Shown: one piece after another, positions 41,208 through 49,552 of the stretch | Position numbering within the stretch: the stretch's first letter is position 1 | Layout of the letters: each line of letters opens with the position of its first letter | From: Chromohalobacter israelensis | GTDB taxonomy: Bacteria > Pseudomonadota > Gammaproteobacteria > Pseudomonadales > Halomonadaceae | Direction: 5' to 3' | Assembly: GCA_000761475.1 (NCBI GenBank) | Contig: JQNW01000004.1 | Coordinates: 62,001-126,000, forward strand | DNA length: 64,000 nucleotides | Notes under the pieces: model-generated | The model's input: only the letters and a program-made list of their open reading frames with translations | What the model was told of the DNA's origin: nothing | Database searches by the model: none | Translations under genes and position numbers: made by a program

Positions 41208-42404
41208 CTAGCGTGATGCCTGCCGCACCGCGTGGAGCCCCGTCTCGGAGATATAGCCACGCTCGTGGGCATGCGCCGCCATGGCGGCGCTGTCGTCGGA
41301 CAGCAGCAGTTCGCAGTCGGTATGCTCGATCTCGTCGCGCAGGCGCGCGATGGCCGTCTCGCGATCGGTCTTGCGGTCGACCCGGCGAATGTAGATCGCC
41401 TTCACCCGCCCCGGGTTTTCCTTGACGATGCGGGTGTAGACCTCCGGGTCGTGCTGGCCGCTGTCGCCGATCAACACGCAGGGCAGGTCGCCGAACAGGG
41501 TGATCATCTGCGTGATCAGGTCGTACTTGTGGTCCTCGGCGCGACGCGGCCAGGGATGACGCCAGGAAATCCCCCACTCGCGCAGGAACAGGATCGGGCC
41601 GACCGGTATGTGATTGAGCTGGAAGAAGGCTTCGAGGACCTCGTAGATGCTCCAGGGACCCCGCGAGACATAAAGGATCGGGCGGCGTGCGTCACCTGCC
41701 GTGCCGGCGTGCAGGGCCTGGTAGAACTCGGCGACACCGGGAAAGGCCGTGCGTCGGTGCGCCTTCTCCACGAACAGGCGATACAGCATGCGCAGCTTGT
41801 CGGCGACGCCGGTGTGCATCACCGTGTCGTCGATATCGCTGATCACCATGAGGTCGGTATTGGGCGGCGGGATGTAGACGTCGGCACGCGTGCGCACGTT
41901 TTCCCGATCCGGCGTGATCACTTCCAGTTCCGCGCGATGCCAGGAAATATGCTCGTCGAGCGGGACATCGAGTGGTAGGCGCACATCGAAATATCCGTCG
42001 TGGTCGGTGGTGACGGTGGCGGTGTTCTCGCCCAGGCGGATGCGCACCTCGGCGTCGGAAAAGCCGCGCCGGGCGAGACGGCGGGTGACGTCGGCGGCAT
42101 CGCGCAGCGCGCCGCGTCGTGGAATCACCCGTGCCAGACCGACCTGGCGAAAGACGCGCCCCATCAGAAAGGCTTCATGGTGCGAGCCGTAACCCCGGTA
42201 CGGGTGAACGACCGGCCCGCCTTCGCCCCGGTCGGACTTCATGGGACGCGCGAACAGACGCAACAGACTCTTGGCGATGACATGCAGGCGTCGCCCGACG
42301 CGCGCCACGCCACCCCGGGAGCCGACGTCACTCGCGGCGGAGGCCGCACGCAAAGCGCCCGCCTCTTGCGAGGCGGGCGTCGATTGGCGTCGATGGGCTG
42401 CCAT
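41208..42404 (-). CDS. App1-type phosphatase domain protein (DUF2183)
   Basis: A 398-residue protein. A basic N-terminus is followed by a beta-sandwich-like region (VRIRLGENTATVTTDHDGYFDVRL). The phosphatase domain then begins at VISDIDDTVMHTGVADKL, a HAD-like DxDxT motif, and continues with PILYVSRGPWSIYEVLEAFF and LPCVLIGDSGQHDPEVY. In yeast App1 this domain is a phosphatidate phosphatase; bacterial substrates are not established. The ATG at 42404 overlaps the upstream pfpI-like stop by one base. An internal start at MKSDRGEGG is possible. Confidence 0.8.
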   Translation of the reverse strand: MAAHRRQSTPASQEAGALRAASAASDVGSRGGVARVGRRLHVIAKSLLRLFARPMKSDRGEGGPVVHPYRGYGSHHEAFLMGRVFRQVGLARVIPRRGALRDAADVTRRLARRGFSDAEVRIRLGENTATVTTDHDGYFDVRLPLDVPLDEHISWHRAELEVITPDRENVRTRADVYIPPPNTDLMVISDIDDTVMHTGVADKLRMLYRLFVEKAHRRTAFPGVAEFYQALHAGTAGDARRPILYVSRGPWSIYEVLEAFFQLNHIPVGPILFLREWGISWRHPWPRRAEDHKYDLITQMITLFGDLPCVLIGDSGQHDPEVYTRIVKENPGRVKAIYIRRVDRKTDRETAIARLRDEIEHTDCELLLSDDSAAMAAHAHERGYISETGLHAVRQASR

Positions 42405-42967
42405 CAGGCGTGTTGTCCGCTGTGGCGACCTTCGGCCAACTCCTCGATCAGTTTGTCGTTGAAGGCGTCCAGGTCCTTGGGCGTCCGGCTGGTGACGAGC
42501 CCGTTGTCGACCACGACCTTCTCGTCGACCCATTCGGCCCCGGCATTCTTGAGATCCTGGGCGACGGAGGCGACCGAGGTCATGCGACGTCCTTCGACGA
42601 CGCCGGCATTGATCAGGATCCACGGCGCGTGGCAGATCGCCGCTACCGGCTTGCCGGCTTCGAAGAAGCCGCGGACGAAATCGAGAGCCTGGTCGTTGAG
42701 GCGCAGTTCATCGGGGTTGAACAGCCCGCCGGGCAATACCAGAGCGTGATAGTCGGTCGAGTCGACATCGCTCAATGCCTTGTCGGCCTCGTAGGTATCG
42801 CCCCAGTCGGTCTCTGCCCAGGCACGAATGCCCTTGCCGTCCGGCGATACCACATGTACTTCGACGCCTTGACTGCGCAGGGCGGCACGCGGTGCGGAGA
42901 GTTCGGACTCTTCGAAACCGTGAGTAGCGAGAATGGCGACGCGTTTACCTGACTGTGCTTGACTCAT
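42404..42967 (-). CDS. DJ-1/PfpI family protein
   Basis: A 187-residue class I glutamine amidotransferase-like protein. The nucleophile elbow is AAICHAPWILINAGVV (Cys near residue 105), and the N-terminal ILATHGFEESELSAPRAALR carries the partner acidic residue. The family includes PfpI-like proteases and YhbO-type deglycases linked to stress; the precise substrate is unknown. AGGAGGTCACG lies directly before the ATG at 42967, which settles the start over an upstream ATG. It is co-transcribed with the App1-type gene. Confidence 0.87.
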   Translation of the reverse strand: MSQAQSGKRVAILATHGFEESELSAPRAALRSQGVEVHVVSPDGKGIRAWAETDWGDTYEADKALSDVDSTDYHALVLPGGLFNPDELRLNDQALDFVRGFFEAGKPVAAICHAPWILINAGVVEGRRMTSVASVAQDLKNAGAEWVDEKVVVDNGLVTSRTPKDLDAFNDKLIEELAEGRHSGQHA

Positions 42968-43179
42968 CGTGACCTCCTGGTCGTGATGCTCCATGAATGG
43001 GCGACCGCCCCCGGACATTCCCGGTCCGGCATCGACGGCCTCAGTTCACCAGTTTGGGTCATCGAGGCGGGACTTCAAGCCCCGATTGCTTGCGTCGTCG
43101 CGCCGAGTGGGGGAAGGTGACGCGCGAAGTCGTTGATCGATCGTTTTCCCCGCGCGTCTGCAACCATCGGTATCATGTC

Positions 43180-44691
43180 ATGCCCAGCACAGTTCTTGCC
43201 CCTTCTTTCCTTCTGGCCCTCGCGGGGCTGATGGCACTCGCCACGTTGACGCTCGGCGTGGCGTGGCGGCGCGAGCGAGGGCGCCGCGTGGCGGCGGAGC
43301 AAGAAGCCGAAAGCGTGCGGCACCGCCTCGATGAGGATGACGCGACCCGCGCCCGACTGGAGCGTGAGCTGGCCCAGAGCGACGCTCAGCTGGATGCCGC
43401 ACGCGAACAGGGACTGGAGACCCAGCGCCGTCTGGCGCAGTGCGAACGAGAGCTCGGCGATCGCCAGGAGCAACTGGCGGCGCTGCGCGAGCGCCACGGT
43501 CGCCTGGAGACACAGCGCGAGCAGGAACACGCGCACCATGCGGAAAAACTCGCCCTGCTCGAGGAAGCGCGGACACGGCTCACGCAGGATTTCGAGGCCC
43601 TGGCGGGACGCATTTTCGAGGAGCGCCAGCAGGCCTTCAGCGCGCAGAGCCGTGAAAGCCTCGAGACCCTGCTGGCGCCGTTTCGCGAACAGGTCGGCGA
43701 CTTTCGGGCGCGTCTCGAGGAAATTCACGGGCAGTCGCTCCGCGAGCGTTCTTCCCTCAAGACGCAGATCGAGCATCTGGCAACCTTGAACCGCCAGATC
43801 ACCGAGGAGGCCTCGAATCTGACGCGGGCTCTCAAGGGCGACAAGAAGATGCAGGGCGACTGGGGCGAAGTGATGCTCGAATCGGTGCTCGAGCGCTCCG
43901 GCCTGCGCCGCGACATCGAATACAAGCGCGAAGTGTCGATCGAGGGCGATGCGGGACGTCAGCGTCCCGATGCCGTCATCTACCTGCCCGACCAGCGCCA
44001 CCTGATCGTCGATGCCAAGGTCTCGCTCAATGCCTACGTGCGTTACGTCAACGCCGAGGACGATGCCACGCGCGCGCAGGCCCTGCGGGCCCATGTGCAG
44101 GCCGTGCGGGGGCATATCGAAGCCCTGTCGGGGCGTGACTATCCACGGTTGCCGGGACTCAATTCACCAGATTTCGTGTTCCTGTTCATGCCCGTCGAAC
44201 CGGCGTTTGCCGTCGCCTTTCAGCATGACGAAACCCTCTTCCACGATGCCTTTGCCCGCGACATCGTGGTGGTCACGCCGACCACGCTGCTGGCGAGCCT
44301 GAGAACCGTGGCCAGCCTGTGGACGCTGGAGCGTCAGAACGACAATGCCCGCGTCATCGCCGAGCGAGCGGGCAAGCTGCTCGACAAGTTTCGCGGTTTC
44401 GTGGACAGCCTCGAGGAAGTCGGGCGTCACCTGGAACGTGCCGATGGCAGCTACCGGCAAGCGATGGGACGTCTCTCCACCGGGCAGGGCAGCCTGGTCA
44501 GCCAGGCGTTGATGCTCAAGCGTCTTGGGGTGCGCATGAAGCGTGACCTGCCCGAACACCTGACGCAGGGCGTCGACGACGACGATCCGGAAGCTGTCTC
44601 GGAAGACGAGGCGGGGGAGCCGGGCGGCGCGGATGACGCGCGCGCGCCGGGGACCGCGACCGCGCGCGACGACACGGCCGCCGACCCCTGA
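43180..44691 (+). CDS. rmuC: DNA recombination protein RmuC
   Basis: A 503-residue protein anchored by an N-terminal membrane segment (LAPSFLLALAGLMALATLTL), then a long coiled coil (about residues 30-150) and a PD-(D/E)XK-like RmuC domain. The core shows LKGDKKMQGDWGEVMLESVLE, PDAVIYLPDQRHLIVDAKVSL and FLFMPVEPAFAVA. RmuC limits recombination between short inverted repeats. The C-terminal 50 residues are acidic and low complexity. The ATG at 43180 keeps the membrane segment at the N-terminus. Confidence 0.92.
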   Translation: MPSTVLAPSFLLALAGLMALATLTLGVAWRRERGRRVAAEQEAESVRHRLDEDDATRARLERELAQSDAQLDAAREQGLETQRRLAQCERELGDRQEQLAALRERHGRLETQREQEHAHHAEKLALLEEARTRLTQDFEALAGRIFEERQQAFSAQSRESLETLLAPFREQVGDFRARLEEIHGQSLRERSSLKTQIEHLATLNRQITEEASNLTRALKGDKKMQGDWGEVMLESVLERSGLRRDIEYKREVSIEGDAGRQRPDAVIYLPDQRHLIVDAKVSLNAYVRYVNAEDDATRAQALRAHVQAVRGHIEALSGRDYPRLPGLNSPDFVFLFMPVEPAFAVAFQHDETLFHDAFARDIVVVTPTTLLASLRTVASLWTLERQNDNARVIAERAGKLLDKFRGFVDSLEEVGRHLERADGSYRQAMGRLSTGQGSLVSQALMLKRLGVRMKRDLPEHLTQGVDDDDPEAVSEDEAGEPGGADDARAPGTATARDDTAADP

Positions 44692-44694
44692 AAC

Positions 44695-44723
44695 ACGACG
44701 CCCGGCGCGAGGCCGGGCGTCGT
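44695..44723. terminator. Hairpin between convergent rmuC and dps
   Basis: A perfect 12-bp stem, ACGACGCCCGGC (44695-44706) with GCCGGGCGTCGT (44712-44723), loop GCGAG. No T-run follows on either strand, so termination may be weak or Rho-aided. Confidence 0.55.
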
Positions 44724-44754
44724 CATCGTGCGGGTCGTGCCGTCAACGGGACCA

Positions 44755-45228
44755 TCAGCCCAGATAGGCGCTGAGCATCCACACGGTCTTTTCCTGCTCG
44801 CGGATGTAATCGCTCATCTGCGATGCGGTGCCTTCGTCGTCGGCATCGGCGGCCATGGAGTTGATCTCGCGCTGCAGCTCGAGCAGGGCCTGATAGCCTT
44901 GCACCAGCCCGCGGACGCATTCGGCGCCATCGTGCACATTGGTGGCTTCCTGAATGCGCGACACCTTGGCGTAGTCGCTGTAGGCATGCAGCGGCTGATG
45001 ACCCAGCGTGAGGATGCGCTCGGCGACTTCGTCGACCTTGGCCAGTAGATCGGTGTAGATTTCCTCGAACTTGGTGTGCAGTTCGAAGAAGTTCGGGCCC
45101 TTCACATTCCAGTGATAGCCGCGGGCGTTCATGTAGAAGATCTGGTAGTTGGCCAGCAGCTCGTTGAGCTTTTCGGCCAGCTGGTTGGCACTGTTCTCGT
45201 GTAGACCGATGGCGTTGATGTCGGACAT
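44755..45228 (-). CDS. dps: DNA protection during starvation protein Dps
   Basis: A 157-residue ferritin-like dodecamer subunit that oxidises and stores iron and protects DNA. The ferroxidase residues are visible in YHWNVKGPNFFELHTKFEEIY and LLAKVDEVAERI. Its N-terminus is short, with few lysines for direct DNA binding. AGGAGGTGCTTC precedes the ATG at 45228; an in-frame codon further upstream is rejected. Confidence 0.93.
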   Translation of the reverse strand: MSDINAIGLHENSANQLAEKLNELLANYQIFYMNARGYHWNVKGPNFFELHTKFEEIYTDLLAKVDEVAERILTLGHQPLHAYSDYAKVSRIQEATNVHDGAECVRGLVQGYQALLELQREINSMAADADDEGTASQMSDYIREQEKTVWMLSAYLG

Positions 45229-45256
45229 GAAGCACCTCCTCGTAGGCAATGGGCAA

Positions 45257-45286
45257 AGTGTAGAGTGCCGACCTGGGATTGGGTAA
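45257..45286 (-). promoter_or_regulatory. Candidate dps promoter
   Basis: On the minus strand, TTACCC (45286-45281) is separated by 18 bases from TACACT (45262-45257), about 29 bases upstream of the dps ATG. The hexamers are imperfect, as is common for stationary-phase promoters. Confidence 0.35.
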
Positions 45287-45391
45287 CGAATCTTTCCCAT
45301 CGACGGAATAGCCTCTGTACATGAAATGCCCCTGATGATCGGATTTTTCAAGGGCAGGGGGTGCGGCATCGTGTCCAGGCCCGGCATTCCG

Positions 45392-46552
45392 CTAGTCCGA
45401 GGAGGCATGAACCCCGTGTCGGTAGCCGAGCTGCCAGAGCCGGACGAGGGTTTCGGCCCGGTCGGCGAGCAATGACGCGGTGCGGGCGAGCGCGTCCGGC
45501 AGCGACAGGGGACCGTCGGCCAGGGCGAGGGCGGCTTCGATGCCCTCGTCGTGGACGGCTCGCCAGCCGTCGCCGAGACGCCCCGCGAGCGCGACGGTGG
45601 GCACGCCGTGGCGGCGCGCCAGGCGGGCGATGCCCACCGGTGTCTTGCCGGACAGGCTCTGCCCGTCGAGCTGGCCTTCGCCGGTGATGACCAGACTGGC
45701 CTCCGTCAGCAAGCGATCGAAGCCGACCTGTTCCATGACCAGTTCGATGCCGGGTTTCAAGCGGGCGCCGAGGAAGGCGGCGGCCGCGAATCCCATGCCC
45801 CCGGCGGCGCCGGCACCCGCCAGTGTGCGGTAGTCCTCGCCGAGCGCGTCGGCGGCATGCTCGGCGAAATGCGCCAGGGCCGCGTCGAGACGTGCCACGT
45901 CCTCGGGGGTGGCGCCCTTCTGGGGACCGAAGACCGCGCTGGCGCCACGCTCGCCGAGCAGGGGGTTGTCGACATCCACGGCGGTATCCACCGCCAGCGA
46001 GGCCAGACGCGGGTCCAGTCCGCTCAGGTCGAGCCGGGCAAGCGATGCCAGGGCCGCGCCGCCCGGCGGCAAGGGATGGCCTTCGTTGTCGAGCAGGCGG
46101 GCGCCCAGGGCCTCGAGCATCCCCGCGCCGGCGTCGTTGGTGGCGCTGCCGCCGAGAGTGAGAATCAAGCGTTCGGCGCCGGTGTCGAGGGCGGCACGGA
46201 TCAGCTCGCCGACCCCGAACGTCGTGCTGTGCAGCGCGCTGCGTTCGTCCTGGCGCAGTGGTTGCAGGCCACTAGCTTCGGCGAGCTCCACATAGGCCGT
46301 ACGGCTGTCGGCGTGCCATCCCCAGGCGGCCTCGATCGGCCGCCCCAGCGCATCGTGGACCCGGGCGCTGCGGCGTTCGGCGCCCGTGGCGGCCAGCAAG
46401 GCATCCAGGGTCCCTTCGCCACCGTCACCCATGGGGCACTCCACCAGACTGTCGCGGGACACGACCCGGGCGCAGCCGGCGGCGATGGCGGCGGCGGCGT
46501 CGCGGGCCGACAGGGCATCCTTGTAACTATCCGGGGCAATGACGATCTTCAT
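45392..46552 (-). CDS. Glycerate 2-kinase (GarK/GlxK family)
   Basis: A 386-residue kinase that phosphorylates D-glycerate. The family start MKIVIAPDSYKDALSARDAA, the CPMGDGGEGTLDALLAATGA loop, LTLGGSATNDAGAGMLEALGA and VITGEGQLDGQSLSGKTPVGIA are all present. Length fits GarK/GlxK (381 in E. coli). No glyoxylate or glucarate genes are nearby, so the source of glycerate is not shown by context. It is followed on the same strand by dps and preceded by a divergent lipoprotein gene. Confidence 0.92.
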   Translation of the reverse strand: MKIVIAPDSYKDALSARDAAAAIAAGCARVVSRDSLVECPMGDGGEGTLDALLAATGAERRSARVHDALGRPIEAAWGWHADSRTAYVELAEASGLQPLRQDERSALHSTTFGVGELIRAALDTGAERLILTLGGSATNDAGAGMLEALGARLLDNEGHPLPPGGAALASLARLDLSGLDPRLASLAVDTAVDVDNPLLGERGASAVFGPQKGATPEDVARLDAALAHFAEHAADALGEDYRTLAGAGAAGGMGFAAAAFLGARLKPGIELVMEQVGFDRLLTEASLVITGEGQLDGQSLSGKTPVGIARLARRHGVPTVALAGRLGDGWRAVHDEGIEAALALADGPLSLPDALARTASLLADRAETLVRLWQLGYRHGVHASSD

Positions 46553-46795
46553 GGGCCGGCCTCTTCAATGGTCCCCGCCGCGCGGCGAGGGATGGCAAGA
46601 TAAGATGTAACGTGCTGCACCCTGCGATGCCAGCCTAGCGCATGCGAAGCGACGCGGGAATCCGCCGACCCTGCCACACTGACGCAAGCCATGGGGTTGG
46701 CTACGCTCTCGAGAGAGCGCGTGAAAGCAGTGAAGGCGCCGGACGCGTCAGCGTCTTGGCTGGTGAATGGCGGCACATCGGATGAGAACGCGAAG

Positions 46796-47338
46796 ATGAA
46801 ACCTTGGTGGCTGTTGCTGGTAGCGGGGCTGGGCGGTTGTCAAAACATGGCGGCCTATGACCCCTTGGGGCGCAATGTCGGTTCGCCGTTGCCCGAAGCG
46901 TGTCAGTGGCCGGCGGAGGCTGATGCCACGGCCCGGGTGCGGGCCACGGTCGAGGCCCTGGAAGCGCAGGGCTATCGGATCGAGACCACCGAGGTCGCGT
47001 TGGGGCTGGTGAGTGCCGAGCGCAGCGCGGCACAGCCGGGACTGGGAGCCGTGGATCGCCCGTTCTGGGGTCGCAGCGGGTTCTGGGGCTACTACGGCAT
47101 GGGAAGTCGCCATGGGTATTCGCTAGGGTATGCACAGCGCTTCGGCGGCGATCCGGTGCGTATCCAGCGGGTCTCGGTGGTGGCCGCCGACGACGTCGTG
47201 AGGGTCACGCGCGACTCGCGCGTGGTCGATATCGACGGGTACCTGATCGATGCCCGGCCGGACAACAGTGCCACCTTCTGCGCTTCGCTCCGCGAGGCCA
47301 TCGACCTGCGCCTGCGCGAAGAAGGAGCCACGTCATGA
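46796..47338 (+). CDS. Predicted outer-membrane or periplasmic lipoprotein, unknown function
   Basis: A 180-residue protein with a lipoprotein signal MKPWWLLLVAGLGGCQN, Cys15 being the probable lipidated residue. The mature part has an alpha-beta pattern, VEALEAQGYRIETTEVALGLVSAERS, and a Gly/Tyr/Trp-rich insert (WGYYGMGSRHGYSLGYAQRF). I do not recognise the family. The ATG at 46796 is chosen because it places the lipobox at the N-terminus. It overlaps the next lipoprotein gene by four bases and shares a weak repeat pattern with it. Confidence 0.65.
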   Translation: MKPWWLLLVAGLGGCQNMAAYDPLGRNVGSPLPEACQWPAEADATARVRATVEALEAQGYRIETTEVALGLVSAERSAAQPGLGAVDRPFWGRSGFWGYYGMGSRHGYSLGYAQRFGGDPVRIQRVSVVAADDVVRVTRDSRVVDIDGYLIDARPDNSATFCASLREAIDLRLREEGATS

Positions 47339-47694
47339 TGCGACTGGTCGCAACGCTGATCGTCATGCTGGGGCTGGTGGGCTGCGCGACGTCGCCGCAG
47401 CCGCCACAGCCGCGGGAAATCGTCGTGCGTGCCGAGCCGCAGGCGGCCCTCGAGGCCGGCGTGGCGATGCTGGCGTCGCGCGGTTTCGTGATTCGCCGCG
47501 CCGATGCCGAGCTCGGCGATGTCGAGGCCGTGCTGGCCTCGCGTCCTCCGTTGACGGTGCGCTATCGCCTCGATGCCACGCCGGCGGGCACGCGTATCGC
47601 ACTGTCGGGCCGGCGTGGCGGGCAACCGGTGGCGCCATACGTCTTCGATACGCTGCTCGTCGACATCCAGGCGCGACTCGGCGAGTCGCCCTGA
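47335..47694 (+). CDS. Predicted small lipoprotein, unknown function
   Basis: A 119-residue protein starting MMRLVATLIVMLGLVGCATS; the lipobox LVGC puts the lipidated cysteine at residue 17. The mature part contains ALEAGVAMLASRGFVIRRADAELGDVEAVLAS, which recalls the VEALEAQGYRIETTEVALGLVSAERS segment of the upstream lipoprotein. They may be diverged duplicates. Coupled translation with that gene (ATGA overlap) suggests they act together. Confidence 0.65.
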   Translation: MMRLVATLIVMLGLVGCATSPQPPQPREIVVRAEPQAALEAGVAMLASRGFVIRRADAELGDVEAVLASRPPLTVRYRLDATPAGTRIALSGRRGGQPVAPYVFDTLLVDIQARLGESP

Positions 47695-47707
47695 GGCGCG
47701 CTCCGGA

Positions 47708-48136
47708 TCACGGCGTCGCCGGATCGAGCGAGGCCAGCATGCCGCGCAGCTCGGCAAGCGTCGAGGCAAGCGCGTCGGCGGTGTACGGATGCGGTGCGGT
47801 GTGCCCCCATACCGGGCCCGGCCAGGCAGGATCGGCTGCATGGCGTACAATCACGTGCAGATGCAGCTGCGCGACCTGGTTGCCGAGCGTGGCCAGGTTG
47901 AGCTTTTCGCCGCGATAGTGGGCCATCAGGCGGCGCCCGGTCTCGCTGGCTTCGCGCCACATCGTAGCCTGATCGTCGCCGGACAGCTCGTAGACCTCGC
48001 GGATATCGGCACGACGTGGCACCAGCACCAGCCAGGGGTAGCGGGCATCGTCGTTGAGGCGTACCTGGCACAACGGCAGGTCGACGACATGGTGAGAGTC
48101 CGCCGCCAGGCGAGGGTGCAGCGAGAAGTCGGTCAT
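47708..48136 (-). CDS. HIT family protein
   Basis: A 142-residue histidine-triad superfamily protein. The motif reads QLHLHVIVRH (about residues 94-103), where the first histidine of the usual HxHxH triplet is replaced by Gln, as in some bacterial HIT branches. YPWLVLVPRRADIREVYEL and LNLATLGNQVAQ are family-typical strands. The likely activity is nucleotide hydrolase or transferase. The ATG at 48136 starts the conserved MTDFSLHPRL; eight more upstream residues are in frame. Confidence 0.82.
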   Translation of the reverse strand: MTDFSLHPRLAADSHHVVDLPLCQVRLNDDARYPWLVLVPRRADIREVYELSGDDQATMWREASETGRRLMAHYRGEKLNLATLGNQVAQLHLHVIVRHAADPAWPGPVWGHTAPHPYTADALASTLAELRGMLASLDPATP

Positions 48137-48243
48137 GCGAGCGCTCCTGAAAATCGTCATAAAGTGTGCTGGCTATGCTAACGTTAGGTTACACGGCAAG
48201 AGGCCGTGTTTCCGCTAGATCAGGGTGATTCCAGGAGAAAGGC

Positions 48244-48372
48244 ATGAAGCGTACAACGGTTGCGATCTTGGGTTTGCTGTTGCTGGTGGCGCTGAGTGGA
48301 TGCAATACCATCCAGGGCGCGGGTGAGGATATCGAGCGTGGCGGTGAAGCGGTTCAGGATGCCGCTTCCTGA
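48244..48372 (+). CDS. Entericidin-like lipoprotein (first of a tandem pair)
   Basis: A 42-residue lipoprotein. MKRTTVAILGLLLLVALSGC is a signal with lipobox LSGC, and the mature peptide NTIQGAGEDIERGGEAVQDAAS is the entericidin EcnA/EcnB pattern. AGGAGAAAGGC precedes the ATG. In E. coli EcnB is a stress-induced lysis lipoprotein and EcnA its antidote; which role this has cannot be told from sequence. A paralogue starts 147 bases downstream. Confidence 0.85.
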   Translation: MKRTTVAILGLLLLVALSGCNTIQGAGEDIERGGEAVQDAAS

Positions 48373-48518
48373 ACCGATGTCGCTCAAAGTGTGCATGGCG
48401 GCGTCAGCTTTGCTACGTTGTGGGCGAACCGCCATGTCGGCGGATAGCGTTGCCCGAGCAACGGGTACATGGACCGGCGGGACTTTTTCCCGCTTGATGA
48501 CGTGAAGGAGACACGACA

Positions 48519-48650
48519 ATGAAACGGATGCTGGCTTTTTCCCTGCTGCTGATGTTCACCGCTGGCGCAATCAGCGGCTGCAACACTTTCGAGGGTGCAG
48601 GTGAAGACATCGAGCAAGGCGGCGAAGAAGTGCAAGAAGCCGCTGATTGA
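48519..48650 (+). CDS. Entericidin-like lipoprotein (second of a tandem pair)
   Basis: A 43-residue lipoprotein related to the one upstream: MKRMLAFSLLLMFTAGAISG precedes the lipidated Cys21, and the mature part NTFEGAGEDIEQGGEEVQEA matches it at most positions. GAAGGAG lies nine bases before the ATG. The pair therefore looks like an entericidin locus formed by duplication. A long perfect hairpin follows at 48657. Confidence 0.85.
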   Translation: MKRMLAFSLLLMFTAGAISGCNTFEGAGEDIEQGGEEVQEAAD

Positions 48651-48656
48651 TGCTTG

Positions 48657-48686
48657 CAATCGCCGCCCCGACAGGGGCGGCGATTG
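48657..48686. terminator. Perfect hairpin between the entericidin pair and yehW
   Basis: A 13-bp perfect stem, CAATCGCCGCCCC (48657-48669) with GGGGCGGCGATTG (48674-48686), loop GACA. It has no T-run but sits between convergent genes. Confidence 0.5.
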
Positions 48687-48784
48687 GCCTGTGCCCGGCG
48701 CGATACCGTCCTTCTGCCCCATTCCTCCCTCGTGATCTTCCCAGTGCCGTTTGCTGGCCTTTCCGTTTATCCCATTCTTCCGAG

Positions 48785-49552
48785 CTATGGCGTCGCGCCA
48801 CTCGCGCCGAACGAAAAACGTCGTTCCAGGCGCTCGAATGCCAGATCGGTGACGATGGCGAGCAAGCCCACCAATAACGCGCCTTGAATCACATACGGCA
48901 GGTTGTTGCCGACCAGGCCGGCGATGATCGGGGTACCCAGTGTGGTGGCGCCCACCGTGGACCCGATGGTGGCCGTGCCGATGTTGATGATCACCGAGAC
49001 ACGCACGCCGGCGACGATGACGCGCATCGCCAGCGGCAGCTCGATGTGCCAGAGAATCTGCCAGGCGCTCATGCCGTTGCCGCGTGCCGCTTCGAGGGTC
49101 TGGGGCGGCACCGTGCCCAGGCCGGCGACGGTGTTTTGCACCACGGGCAACAGCCCGTAGAGAATCAGCGCCACCAGCGTGGGCACGAAGCCGAAACCCG
49201 CCAAGGGCACGACGATGGCGAGTACCGCCGCCGGGGGAAACGTCTGGCCGATGGCCGCCAGCGTCGAGACCAGCGGAGCGAACTCGCGCCCCGCCGGGCG
49301 TGTGACGAACAGACCCGCGCCGACGCCCACGCCCACCGAAATGAGCGAGGACACCAGGACCAGCGCCACATGGGCCAGCGTCAGGTTGAGGAAGCTCTCG
49401 CGCTCGTACATGGCCGGGTTCTGGTCGGGAAACCAGGCGCGGAACAAGGGCGCCAACTGCTCCATGCCCACTACCAGCGCCACCAGCAATACGCCGAGGA
49501 CGATCAGCAGCACGCTGCGCGGCGCAAGACGTGGCATCGTGCGGGGTGTCAT
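48785..49552 (-). CDS. yehW: Osmoprotectant ABC transporter permease, YehW type
   Basis: A 255-residue inner-membrane permease, the last gene of an osmF-yehY-yehX-yehW cluster. It has a leading helix ([16 protein letters not shown]), then a BPD-type permease domain of five to six helices with the EAA-like loop [38 protein letters not shown] is typical of OpuBB/YehW. The ATG at 49552 overlaps the ATPase stop by four bases; upstream in-frame residues are not conserved. Confidence 0.87.
   Translation of the reverse strand: MTPRTMPRLAPRSVLLIVLGVLLVALVVGMEQLAPLFRAWFPDQNPAMYERESFLNLTLAHVALVLVSSLISVGVGVGAGLFVTRPAGREFAPLVSTLAAIGQTFPPAAVLAIVVPLAGFGFVPTLVALILYGLLPVVQNTVAGLGTVPPQTLEAARGNGMSAWQILWHIELPLAMRVIVAGVRVSVIINIGTATIGSTVGATTLGTPIIAGLVGNNLPYVIQGALLVGLLAIVTDLAFERLERRFSFGASGATP

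Noticed and set aside
48373-48518. Short hairpins between the two entericidin genes (e.g. GCGGGA-CTTTT-TCCCGC)
   Set aside because: They are short and lack a following T-run, so they were not called as a terminator or a regulatory RNA.
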